A DNA stretch of 16,221 nucleotides, taken from contig JAFABV010000059.1 in assembly GCA_023425865.1 (NCBI GenBank), positions 1 through 16,221 on the forward strand, given 5' to 3'. The position numbers and the translations under genes were made by a program. Below, in pieces: positions 1 through 7,907 of this stretch (position 1 is the first letter of the stretch; each line of letters starts with the position of its first letter). The notes beneath the pieces are model-generated. The model was given only the letters and a program-made list of their open reading frames with translations, ran no database searches and was not told the origin of the DNA. This stretch comes from Bacteroidota bacterium (GTDB lineage Bacteria > Bacteroidota > Bacteroidia > Bacteroidales > Bacteroidaceae).

Positions 1-168
1 GATGCCAAATCGGACATAACTATACACCGTGCACAGGAGCTTACGAAAAGCATGTATGCCATCGGCTATATCCATACGCATTCTAAGCAGGCCGTGGAGA
101 GAATACTTGGAATGGATGAGGAGCAACGTAAACTATATGATTTGGTCAATATGGCTACCCAACCTTGA
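1..168 (+). CDS. Transposase, C-terminal end (partial, runs off the window)
   Basis: The frame is open from the first base to TGA at 166-168, giving 55 residues that start DAKSDITIHRAQELTKSMY and end LYDLVNMATQP. The pattern 'LGMDEEQRKLYDLV' shortly before the stop resembles the tail of DDE transposases of the IS1634 kind. No catalytic residue lies in this part, so the family is a guess. The stop codon falls inside the 5-bp target duplication of the IS1380 element, so the protein end was left intact by that insertion. The rest of the gene is outside the window. Confidence 0.5.
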   Translation, partial: DAKSDITIHRAQELTKSMYAIGYIHTHSKQAVERILGMDEEQRKLYDLVNMATQP

Positions 169-169
169 A
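165..169. repeat. Target-site duplication, left copy (TTGAA)
   Basis: TTGAA directly precedes the left CCCAAATCGG end of the IS1380 element and recurs at 1637-1641 after its right end. The TGA stop of the upstream transposase (166-168) is inside this repeat. Confidence 0.85.
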
Positions 170-203
170 CCCAAATCGGTCATTAGAGATTAACCCAATA
201 CAA

Positions 204-226
204 TTTCTAATGGCTGCCATTAGAAA
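204..226. repeat. 23-bp perfect palindrome near the left IS1380 end
   Basis: The arms TTTCTAATGGC (204-214) and GCCATTAGAAA (216-226) are exact reverse complements around a single T. The outer part TTTCTAATG also occurs at the inner edge of the right end (1617-1625), so it may be a subterminal transposase-binding site. It lies just upstream of the transposase promoter and could also fold as a hairpin limiting read-through from outside. Neither role can be proven here. Confidence 0.6.
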
Positions 227-239
227 GTTGAGAATGTAA

Positions 240-270
240 TTTGCTGTTTCACAAGAAGTTTTTAACTTTA
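240..270 (+). promoter_or_regulatory. Bacteroidales-type promoter of the IS1380 transposase
   Basis: A TTTG box (240-243), a 19-bp spacer and TAACTTTA (263-270) fit the Bacteroidetes -33/-7 consensus TTTG / TAnnTTTG except for the last base. Transcription would begin near 277, about 17 bases before the ATG at 294. Confidence 0.6.
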
Positions 271-293
271 CCACGCAAATAACAACGTCAATT

Positions 294-356
294 ATGATTG
301 AAGGCTTGAAACTACAATTCACTGACAATGAAATCTCTCCTTGAGGAGGTCTGACA
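294..356 (+). other. Original N-terminus of the IS1380 transposase, cut by an in-frame TGA
   Basis: ATG at 294 opens the same frame as the main transposase gene and reads MIEGLKLQFTDNEISP, then TGA at 342-344, then GGLTL and on into the gene. IS1380 relatives as I remember them have a tryptophan here (a 'TPW-[SG]-G' motif), so TGG to TGA is the likely change. The ATG is at the expected distance from the promoter, supporting it as the ancestral start. The other genes in the window use TGA as a stop, so a different genetic code is unlikely. Confidence 0.75.
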
Positions 357-1616
357 TTGCTGTTCAAGATGCTTGAGAAATGTGGCATGAAGGATGCCTT
401 AACAGCGTGTCCTCTACCTAAACAAGGCTCGAACAGAGGTTACTCCCCCGAGCAGTTGATCTATGGACTGTTCGCAGGTGTATGGTGTGGAGCGTCATGT
501 TTTGAACAGCTTGAAATCATTCGCCATGACGGATGCTTGCGCAAGATACTGGGATGGAAGTGCGGTGCCGGCCACAAATCATATATGCGTTATTTCGACA
601 AGTTCTCTCAAGCGGATAATCAGCGTGTGTTCACATATCTGTACAAATGGTTCTTGGGCAAATTATGTTTCGACAATTTCACGCTGGACTTTGACTCAAC
701 GGTAGAACAGCGCTGTGGTGAGCAGGAAGGCGCAGCAAAAGGCTACAATCCGAAACGTCCCGGACGACTGTCGCACCATCCTCTGCTGGCTTTTGTGGCC
801 GACCTTCGAATGATTGCCAATTTCTGGCTTCGTCCAGGCAACACATCTGCGTCTACCAATTTTCTCGGTTTCCTTGAAGACACGCTTGATAAGTTGCAAG
901 GCAAGCGTGTCGGTCTCATCCGCATGGACAGCGGTTTTTTTAGTGATCAGATAATGAATGAGTTAGATAAGAAGGAGCTTAACTATATTATTGCATGTCG
1001 GTTCAACAACCGCATCAAACATCAGCTTGTTGATGAAAGGAAATGGGTGAATGTGGCCCCCGGAATAGATATTGCCGAAAATACCTATAAAGGGCTCGAC
1101 TGGGATAGAGAGCGACGAATAGTTATGGTGCGCCAGCATATAGACGAGCGCCCAAAGGCTGCAGGAAAACAAATCCGTCAGATGGAATTGTTTCCTGAAA
1201 TTGCCGATCTTTCCAACTACAGGTATAGCTGCTTTGTCACGAACATGACACTGCCGATGAAGGTGATTTATGACTCTTATCGTGGACGTGCGGACTCGGA
1301 GAACCGTATCAAAGAAATTAAATACGACTTTTCCGTTGACAAGTTTACCGTACACGGATTTTGGGCAAACGAGGCTTGTGCGAATTTTATCATCATGGCA
1401 TACAATCTCTATTCTTTATTCCGCATTGTCATGACGAACAATCAAAGCCATCCATTCCTAAAAAGTATCAGGTACAAATTGCTTGCCATACCTGGATATA
1501 TAAGGAAAAGCAAAAACAAAAAGGTGCTCTATTTGGCCAGGTCTATGACGACAAGAAAGGCCTTTAAAGGTATATGGGAAACCATGGATAACCTTGGCTT
1601 CCCATACTATGTGTAA
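357..1616 (+). CDS. IS1380-family DDE transposase (N-terminus lost to a nonsense codon)
   Basis: This encodes the enzyme that moves the surrounding element. The 419 residues read from TTG at 357 (or ATG at 369) include the 'SNRGYSPEQLIYGLFAGVW' stretch of the family N-terminal domain. Probable catalytic acids are D113 in LDFDST, D191 in RMDSGFF and E315 in RADSENRIKE, all present and in order. The true start is probably ATG 294, which is separated from this frame by TGA at 342-344. Protein could still come from weak re-initiation at 357 or 369, or by readthrough; otherwise the copy is dead and moved only with help from another copy. Everything after the TGA is intact to TAA at 1614-1616. Confidence 0.9.
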   Translation: MLFKMLEKCGMKDALTACPLPKQGSNRGYSPEQLIYGLFAGVWCGASCFEQLEIIRHDGCLRKILGWKCGAGHKSYMRYFDKFSQADNQRVFTYLYKWFLGKLCFDNFTLDFDSTVEQRCGEQEGAAKGYNPKRPGRLSHHPLLAFVADLRMIANFWLRPGNTSASTNFLGFLEDTLDKLQGKRVGLIRMDSGFFSDQIMNELDKKELNYIIACRFNNRIKHQLVDERKWVNVAPGIDIAENTYKGLDWDRERRIVMVRQHIDERPKAAGKQIRQMELFPEIADLSNYRYSCFVTNMTLPMKVIYDSYRGRADSENRIKEIKYDFSVDKFTVHGFWANEACANFIIMAYNLYSLFRIVMTNNQSHPFLKSIRYKLLAIPGYIRKSKNKKVLYLARSMTTRKAFKGIWETMDNLGFPYYV

Positions 1617-1636
1617 TTTCTAATGACCGATTTGGG

Positions 1637-1641
1637 TTGAA
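1637..1641. repeat. Target-site duplication, right copy (TTGAA)
   Basis: TTGAA follows the right CCGATTTGGG end of the IS1380 element and matches 165-169. Confidence 0.85.
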
Positions 1642-1662
1642 TTTTGGGTGTCCCAATGGCGA

Positions 1663-1702
1663 AAACAGGAGAGCGATGGCTTCCTTGCCTTCGCTACTGT
1701 TT
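1663..1702. repeat. Imperfect hairpin after the IS1380 insertion
   Basis: AAACAG (1663-1668) pairs with CTGTTT (1697-1702), and inside it AGCGA (1672-1676) pairs with TCGCT (1691-1695). Without the IS1380 insertion it would lie about 25 bases past the stop of the left transposase gene, so it may be that gene's terminator or the end of its element. There is no clear T-tract. Confidence 0.35.
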
Positions 1703-1771
1703 ATATAACGATTCCATTGAGTCTGTGAAATCTTTTTCATAGTTTATGAATAATGTAATTAGTTATTAGGC

Positions 1772-1809
1772 TTCACCAGTGTAGCAGCCATATCCGCTAC
1801 ACTGGTGAA
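1772..1809 (-). terminator. Large hairpin just downstream of druE
   Basis: TTCACCAGTGTAGC (1772-1785) and GCTACACTGGTGAA (1796-1809) are perfect 14-bp inverted repeats around a 10-base loop. It begins 5 bp after the druE stop on the minus strand. The sequence after it in that direction (CCTAATAACTAATTA) has no strong T run, so it may be an RNA 3'-end stabiliser rather than a classical intrinsic terminator. The convergent position between the left transposase and druE fits a transcription boundary. The hairpins at 1663-1702 and here, plus a short repeat at 1736-1750 (TTCATA/TATGAA), are all I see between 1642 and 1814. Confidence 0.6.
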
Positions 1810-1814
1810 TGTTG

Positions 1815-4800
1815 TCATGCACGGTTAAACGAAACGGTATACAAGATTCCCTTTCCTCTTTGTGCTTGATTATACAATGGAAGGTCAATATTCCAACCGT
1901 GTTTGAAATCGGAAGGGATTATGCTGTCATTGTTGTGTCCAAGCAGTGCCCAACTACTGGCTATTCCGGCATCAGGTCGAATACAGAGTTCCACATCGGA
2001 GGCAATTATGCTCATACAACGTTCGTGGTCGATATGCCCCACACCTGAATCTGTTATCTCTGGACTAATTCCGGCTATATTGCTTATGGCTTCCGTCAAG
2101 AACTCGTTTCTTTCCTCATTGGGGAAGAAATCTCTCATGATTGGGACGTGTCTGTTATCCCGAGATTCTTGACGGATGTATTCTACCGTTATACCCACAG
2201 ACGTGATGTTGACATGGAGAGTCATTTTTAATGAGGCTATAAAATGAGCTAGAAGGACACATCCTAAAGGCGTCTTTAGGTATCTGTCAGAGTAGGTGAG
2301 CGATACATTTTTGTCTCTCATACCGTCAAATATTTTCTTCCATTGAGGTCTGTTAGTGCTTATCAACTTGTCCAACAGATTGCTGATGTCACAGTTCTCC
2401 TTGATACGGGAATCGAACATGATATTGTCATTATCAATCGTCAGCGTTGAGAACAGCACTAACGCATTGATGGGGCAATATTCCAATGGAAGCTGCTGCA
2501 TGGTAGCAAATACGTCGCCATTGCCCCATGATGTCGACATGGTGACATCGATATTCTCACCAAAGTATACCTTGGATGTACCGTCACTGAATGAAACGGC
2601 GAGCAATGGCTTTAGTGGAGCTTGCAAACCGCGTACTTGGTACTCGAAGTCATGCTGGAATAGTGCAGACATCAAAATGGCTCTTGCGGATGTGGAGCAT
2701 GAAGCCAATTCGATATTCTTTTCCAAGACATACGATACTTCCACTCCTTCCAGTTTGAGCTCTTGCATACGCTTCTCATATGGGAAAACATCAAGTTTCC
2801 AGTTATCATAATTGCTGTCAACGAAGACTTTCAATGTATTCACATCATGGTTGCGAGTCAACTGATAGAACTCTGTAGCAAAATCAGTCGTTACGGCAGA
2901 GGCATCAGGCACCAAAGCGGTGATTGTCTCTGGAGCAGTTCTGGACATGCGCTCAAGTTCCAACCATGCCAATGCCTTTGGACGGTTCAAGTAGTTGAGG
3001 TACCACTGAGATCTTCTGTCAATCAGGCACTTGATGCAAGACCGCTCGCAATCGCAAGTCCTCAAGGCATCATAGGCTTTCTCCAATACCTTATCCTTGT
3101 ATTCTCGGAATAGAGGAGAGTAACCTGCACCGCCAAGGGCAGTGTCGTAGATGAATATCGAATGACTTGCGTCGTTGTAACCAAAGTCAATCTCTCCATC
3201 GTTGACGCCCAACAGCTCGGTGAGTTTGCGGCTTAGGATTACTCCCAACGAGTAGAGTGTCTCAGAGTCGGTAAGGAGCGAATTATCCGCGTTAAAGAAC
3301 TGAACTTCTACAAAGTCGGTCTGATAGCGACCAACAAGTAGTACATGTCTGCGGATGTGGTTACCATTGCCACCAGGACAAAGCATACCTGTTGACAAAT
3401 GCTTGTGACCCACTAGTGGATTATCACGACCGTCAATTTCTGTTTCAGAAGCCATTCTTCCACAATAGGGACAGAAGGCAAAACCATACCCACTTCTTGC
3501 ACGATTGTAGAACAGAATCTCTGATTTCGCAGTAGAGCATCGCACGGTCATCTTAGCAGAAGAAATCTTTTCTTGCCAAGGCTCCATTTCTAAGAGAACA
3601 GGCTGAATGAGATTCATGTCACTACGTGCGTTCATCTTACGAGTCGGTTGCGACCCATAGGCAACGCTAAATGCTGCCGGCTCAACAACCTCAGTAAAGC
3701 GTTGTTCTGTAGACAACTGCATATTCTTGATACCATGCATCGAATTCTCTTTGCCACACTTGGGGCAATTGTTCATAGCACTTCCGTAATTGATGGTGGT
3801 ATAGCCACAATGATTGCAGTTCTGCAGAATATATCTCGACGTATTGTCGTCATACATCGTCTTCAGACGAATTCCGGCAGGTTCATAGATCCATTCGTTC
3901 TTGACAATCTGCTTGCCGGGAGCATAGGCGGAGATGGCTTGGCTCAGATGCATGGTTGGGGCATTCTGATCATTTTCATTACCTAACAAGCATTGAACGA
4001 GACCAGTTGGTATGCCAGCACTTGGCAGGAAAGAATTCTCTGCCAAATAGGTGAGAAGTGATGTCTTAAGGAAATTACCTCTCTGACGCTCTAAATTTCT
4101 CAAAGCGGGGGTACCTCCATGTTTCTCGCCTACATCAGCAATTGATTTGTCAAGGCTATCGAGATGTGCCTTATAGACATCATGAACAGAGGCTATGCTT
4201 TTCTTGGTTGAGAATACAGCTTCACTCAATGGAATATTGTCCAATGCCGTTCCTCTTACCAATGCTTTATAGGCAGACTCCACCTCGTTTCTTCCACCAC
4301 CAATGACATTGTCGATATAAGTCAAAAAATTATCGTAGAAGCAAACACCGTCTGGTGAAATGAAGAAGTCTTGCAACTGTGCGGTCACTCGTATTCCGCC
4401 TTGTGTTGACACAAAATCTGAAAATACTAATGCATTCACATGACGCTGGATTAGCTGACGGCTCTCCAGCTTCAGCAACGGAGTCTCTGTCACGTGTGTG
4501 ATAGGATAGTCTGGGTGCTGCCAGGTGTTTGCGCCAATTGGGTTAGGAGCACAGAAGGTAAGAGCCAATGCCTTGGACTCACTTCTACGGCCAGCACGAC
4601 CGGCACGCTGCAGATAGTTGGCCGACTTCGGTGGCACATTGTTCATCACTACTTCGGTAATACCACCAATATCCACACCCATCTCCATTGTTGTAGAACA
4701 AGACAAGATATTCAGATGTCCTTCATTAAACTCTCTCTCATACCTGTCTAGGTCTTCACGGGACTGCTGGGCTGAGTGTTCGGCAGAGATGAAGATAGGT

Positions 4801-7800
4801 TTCTGGACATAGATTCTCTCGTGCAGATCAGACAAGACACCATGCTCCTTCTGAGATGATAATTTTTCTTCAATCCAGTCACCAACCGTCCTGGCATCGA
4901 TATCAGATGTCTTGAACGGGAAGTAAGGATAGTCAAACTCTGTTGTTACCTTGAATCGGTCGAAATTGTTTTGACCAATGTAGCCATTCATACGTGGACT
5001 GTAGCCACGAAATGTCACATCAACCACCACATTGTCTACAGGACAGAGATAGCCCTTATCCATCAGCTGCAGCTTAACCTTAGAACCCATCAAGTCTAAC
5101 ATATAGCCACTATCATCGGTGTCAACGAGTTCCAGAATATTGGATGTGATGAAACTCCAAGCATTATCCAATAGCTCATTAACTATTGCAACCTTTTGGT
5201 CGTCGATACTTTCTGCGTCGTTATAGCCAAGAGCTGCACAGAGCAAGAGCACCAAACGGTCTTGCTTCTCCAGAACCTTGCCACCGACGCTCTTCTTGAT
5301 GACAGACCATTTGCTAACAGGTTTTCCCTTGACGCTCTTGTCGGAGTTCTTGGGGTAAATCTCTGACATATACGTGTTCTGCGTGACAAAGTTCTTGTAT
5401 TCGCCAGCAATCATGTAGTGACGGCCACCACGAATGAGATAGTCCAGACAAATCTTCAAGAAGTTTTGCCAGTCTTCATTCTTACAGCCGATGGCAAGCA
5501 GACTCTCCGGGCATTTGGCTTTTTTCAAGTCGGGATAGACCAATTTTACGAAGCCCATCGTCTCCAAAGAGTTGGCGCGCTTAGGTATCCAGCCGAATTG
5601 ATCAATCAGCAAAGCGTTTAGGTAAGCGGTTGTGTTATTCAGCCCCCTACGTCCTCGTGCTTCATTGAGATGCTTGTAGAGCTTTCTGAAGTCGGTGTTG
5701 TTTTCCAAAGTTCTGCTGATTTCGCTCCACGACACTTCTGGCGCTGCAGGAATAGGGGTCGTTCCATTCTTCTTTGCCTCCAATTGGGCCAACTGTGTCT
5801 GGAGAAACGCAGGGAGAGATTCCTTAGGCTGACTCTTCAGATATTGATACGTCTGCTCCTCTTCTGCAGTCAAGCCAGGAGGCTCAATGTTGTCAAGGCG
5901 CATATCTGCCATCTTATGGAAGATGCTTGAGCGAATCCAAGCACGTTCGACATCTTGGTTCAATCCCATGGCGGAACGGGCAGAGCCTTGACGGTTATCC
6001 GTAAAGGCAATGTATTTTTTGCCATTGTACAAGATGTCCGCGTCATTCTTGTTGGTGCCTTCTGCATTATCGAGAATGATGGTAGCTAATATACGACCCA
6101 TCTGAGTAGCACTAACCCTCAGATAATTGAGGTGTCCTACTGAATTGCCACAATGAGGACACAAGTCCTGATTGTTTTCTGTATGTCGCAGCGACTTATA
6201 GACGATTTTCTCGTCCGCATCCTCTGGTGCCGGTTCTATCTTATTCTTCTCATGATTGAAGATATGCTTGTCCTCACGAGCATTGTGGCGCAAGCATTTC
6301 TCTACGGGTTTCGCAAAGTAGAATGGAGTGTAAGAGGCATCCAAGCGATTGGCATCTTCTCCTTCGCTGAGTGCTTCGCTCTCCACAAGATCTTCGTCAC
6401 CGTCGAAGAAGATACTGTTGTCAAGGTCAACTGTATTGACATGCATTCTGAATCCTTCAGAAGTACTCGTCTCACCGACAACAATAAGCCCACCACATGA
6501 AGGACATGTGGCAACCTCAAGCATTCGTGACTTACACTCAGGACAGTTGGTATTCTGATAGGTCGTCAGACTACCCACACCGAGTCTAATCTTCTTATGA
6601 TGACTGCATGCCGGATTAACACAAGCATAAACACCATTGAGCGAACGAATAAAGTAATGTATTCTGGAGGGCAACAGTGCAGTGGCACTGCCATCCTGCT
6701 TGCTTAATCCATTCACCTTATCGCCTAGTGCGTCTATCACCTCTAGCGACTTTATTCTGTCTTTGCTTATGACAGAGTCCAATGAACTGGCAATGTCGCG
6801 AGTAGATAATACGGGGCTTGTGTTCAATTTCTCGCGCAGTCTTCCTATGTCAGAGAAAGTGATACGGGTACCATACTTCGTGTTGATGTTGTCAATAGCT
6901 TCCCTTGCGTTGTCAGCGTCAAGTTCTGGAATAACTCGCTTTCCTCCTACGACAACAATGCGGTCTACGGGCTTTCCTGTCAGTTGAGAGACGAAAGTTT
7001 TGAGCTTCAGTTCTGTACTGGGGTCCTTTTCATCTCCAATGGTCGCAGATGTTACGGCAAAGTTCACTTGGTCAATGGTCACACCAAAAGCATCCAGCAC
7101 ACGGCGGAGCTGCAAAGATAATTCTGCAGCAGAGGAACCCGTATAGGTGTGTGCCTCGTCAAGCAAGATCCATTTGAGTTTACCCTTTGACTTTTCCAAT
7201 ATTTCTTTGTCTTCCGCACGAACTAACATATAGTTGAGCATGGTGGGATTGGTAAAGAGTACCTGCGGCGGTGTTTGACGAATCTGTGGACGCGTCACTA
7301 GCTGTGGGTAGAACTGCGACGTGAAGTTCGAACATCTCCTCGACTTCTCGGTATCACCATTATATATGGCATACGTTATCTTATTAGGAAGAGCATTGCA
7401 CCAAGCATGGATACGCTTTTGTTGGCTCTTCATCAGCGCATTCAGAGGATAGAGGAAGATGGCTTGGACGCAATCTTTCTCATTCCGGTTGGCAATATCC
7501 TGAAGCACAGGTATCATGAAGCACTCTGTCTTACCAGAACCCGTACCTGAGGTTACTACTATTGTCTTGCCCTCGTCAGACAGCATGGTCTTCCAGCTCT
7601 TTGTCTGGTGCTTATAAGGACAGCGGTCCAATGGGAAGCGGAGCTCCTCATCAACCTTGTCGCTTCCTAATGCTTCCACAAAAGAGCGGGAGAGGATTTT
7701 CAACCTGGTGGCATGCTCTCCAAATGTCTCCTTACTACTTTCCCATGGAAAGATAGACTGGAAGACTGGCTCTGCCATCAGCGGTTCGTCCTTTGCCAAA

Positions 7801-7907
7801 ATCTGTCGCATATAGGCTTGCTCCTTGGCCTTTCCCCTGAACCAGAGGGATACCAACGAGTCTATTAGCGCTTTTTCTGCGGATTGATAGAAATCAGCGT
7901 AATTCAT
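1815..7907 (-). CDS. druE: DruE, large DUF1998 helicase of a Druantia type III system
   Basis: The 2030-residue protein is a superfamily 2 helicase of the DUF1998/MrfA-like group; the size matches DruE, the signature protein of all Druantia anti-phage systems. Visible motifs in order: YKHQ near 98; Walker A SGTGSGKT at 120-127; YPLNALM 153-159; TNPTMLNYML about 219-228; DEAH 250-253; TSATIGD 286-292; a zinc-ribbon-like Cys cluster about 425-480; CPHCG about 582; TDNRQ about 632; STTMEMGVDIGG about 1070-1080; QRAGRAGRR about 1100. Further CxxC pairs lie near 1363-1385 and 1478, then the DUF1998 core DTALGGAGY followed by CDCERSCIKC near 1615. About 400 residues follow, with possible phospholipase D-like signatures (SDRYLKTPLG, HIDHERCM). 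The start at 7907 overlaps the druH end by 14 bp, implying translational coupling. The known system role is anti-phage defence; the mechanism cannot be read from the sequence. No frameshift is present. Confidence 0.87.
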   Translation of the reverse strand: MNYADFYQSAEKALIDSLVSLWFRGKAKEQAYMRQILAKDEPLMAEPVFQSIFPWESSKETFGEHATRLKILSRSFVEALGSDKVDEELRFPLDRCPYKHQTKSWKTMLSDEGKTIVVTSGTGSGKTECFMIPVLQDIANRNEKDCVQAIFLYPLNALMKSQQKRIHAWCNALPNKITYAIYNGDTEKSRRCSNFTSQFYPQLVTRPQIRQTPPQVLFTNPTMLNYMLVRAEDKEILEKSKGKLKWILLDEAHTYTGSSAAELSLQLRRVLDAFGVTIDQVNFAVTSATIGDEKDPSTELKLKTFVSQLTGKPVDRIVVVGGKRVIPELDADNAREAIDNINTKYGTRITFSDIGRLREKLNTSPVLSTRDIASSLDSVISKDRIKSLEVIDALGDKVNGLSKQDGSATALLPSRIHYFIRSLNGVYACVNPACSHHKKIRLGVGSLTTYQNTNCPECKSRMLEVATCPSCGGLIVVGETSTSEGFRMHVNTVDLDNSIFFDGDEDLVESEALSEGEDANRLDASYTPFYFAKPVEKCLRHNAREDKHIFNHEKNKIEPAPEDADEKIVYKSLRHTENNQDLCPHCGNSVGHLNYLRVSATQMGRILATIILDNAEGTNKNDADILYNGKKYIAFTDNRQGSARSAMGLNQDVERAWIRSSIFHKMADMRLDNIEPPGLTAEEEQTYQYLKSQPKESLPAFLQTQLAQLEAKKNGTTPIPAAPEVSWSEISRTLENNTDFRKLYKHLNEARGRRGLNNTTAYLNALLIDQFGWIPKRANSLETMGFVKLVYPDLKKAKCPESLLAIGCKNEDWQNFLKICLDYLIRGGRHYMIAGEYKNFVTQNTYMSEIYPKNSDKSVKGKPVSKWSVIKKSVGGKVLEKQDRLVLLLCAALGYNDAESIDDQKVAIVNELLDNAWSFITSNILELVDTDDSGYMLDLMGSKVKLQLMDKGYLCPVDNVVVDVTFRGYSPRMNGYIGQNNFDRFKVTTEFDYPYFPFKTSDIDARTVGDWIEEKLSSQKEHGVLSDLHERIYVQKPIFISAEHSAQQSREDLDRYEREFNEGHLNILSCSTTMEMGVDIGGITEVVMNNVPPKSANYLQRAGRAGRRSESKALALTFCAPNPIGANTWQHPDYPITHVTETPLLKLESRQLIQRHVNALVFSDFVSTQGGIRVTAQLQDFFISPDGVCFYDNFLTYIDNVIGGGRNEVESAYKALVRGTALDNIPLSEAVFSTKKSIASVHDVYKAHLDSLDKSIADVGEKHGGTPALRNLERQRGNFLKTSLLTYLAENSFLPSAGIPTGLVQCLLGNENDQNAPTMHLSQAISAYAPGKQIVKNEWIYEPAGIRLKTMYDDNTSRYILQNCNHCGYTTINYGSAMNNCPKCGKENSMHGIKNMQLSTEQRFTEVVEPAAFSVAYGSQPTRKMNARSDMNLIQPVLLEMEPWQEKISSAKMTVRCSTAKSEILFYNRARSGYGFAFCPYCGRMASETEIDGRDNPLVGHKHLSTGMLCPGGNGNHIRRHVLLVGRYQTDFVEVQFFNADNSLLTDSETLYSLGVILSRKLTELLGVNDGEIDFGYNDASHSIFIYDTALGGAGYSPLFREYKDKVLEKAYDALRTCDCERSCIKCLIDRRSQWYLNYLNRPKALAWLELERMSRTAPETITALVPDASAVTTDFATEFYQLTRNHDVNTLKVFVDSNYDNWKLDVFPYEKRMQELKLEGVEVSYVLEKNIELASCSTSARAILMSALFQHDFEYQVRGLQAPLKPLLAVSFSDGTSKVYFGENIDVTMSTSWGNGDVFATMQQLPLEYCPINALVLFSTLTIDNDNIMFDSRIKENCDISNLLDKLISTNRPQWKKIFDGMRDKNVSLTYSDRYLKTPLGCVLLAHFIASLKMTLHVNITSVGITVEYIRQESRDNRHVPIMRDFFPNEERNEFLTEAISNIAGISPEITDSGVGHIDHERCMSIIASDVELCIRPDAGIASSWALLGHNNDSIIPSDFKHGWNIDLPLYNQAQRGKGILYTVSFNRA

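Larger units (their letters stand above)
170..1636 (+). mobile_element. Complete IS1380-family insertion sequence (1467 bp)
   Basis: The ends are perfect 18-bp inverted repeats: CCCAAATCGGTCATTAGA at 170-187 and its reverse complement at 1619-1636. The similarity continues imperfectly inward. The direct repeat TTGAA flanks the element at 165-169 and 1637-1641; a duplication of 4-5 bp is usual for IS1380. One transposase gene fills the interior. The length fits the family. The preserved duplication and perfect ends suggest a fairly recent insertion. It sits exactly at the stop codon of another transposase gene, making a nested IS arrangement. Confidence 0.93.

Noticed and set aside
342..344. 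TGA read as an amino acid (alternative code or selenocysteine)
   Set aside because: druE, druH and other genes use TGA as a stop, and no selenocysteine-like element is evident; a TGG-to-TGA mutation is the simpler reading.
963..1355. 130-codon minus-strand frame inside the IS1380 transposase
   Set aside because: It is antisense to conserved transposase domains, with no start signals or recognisable product.
2356..2811. 151-codon plus-strand frame inside druE
   Set aside because: It is a shadow of the helicase gene; composition and lack of initiation signals argue against it.
1815..7907. Assigning the helicase to DISARM or Dpd
   Set aside because: No DISARM methylase/DrmB set and no Dpd genes are present; the size and the overlapping 1076-aa partner fit Druantia III better.
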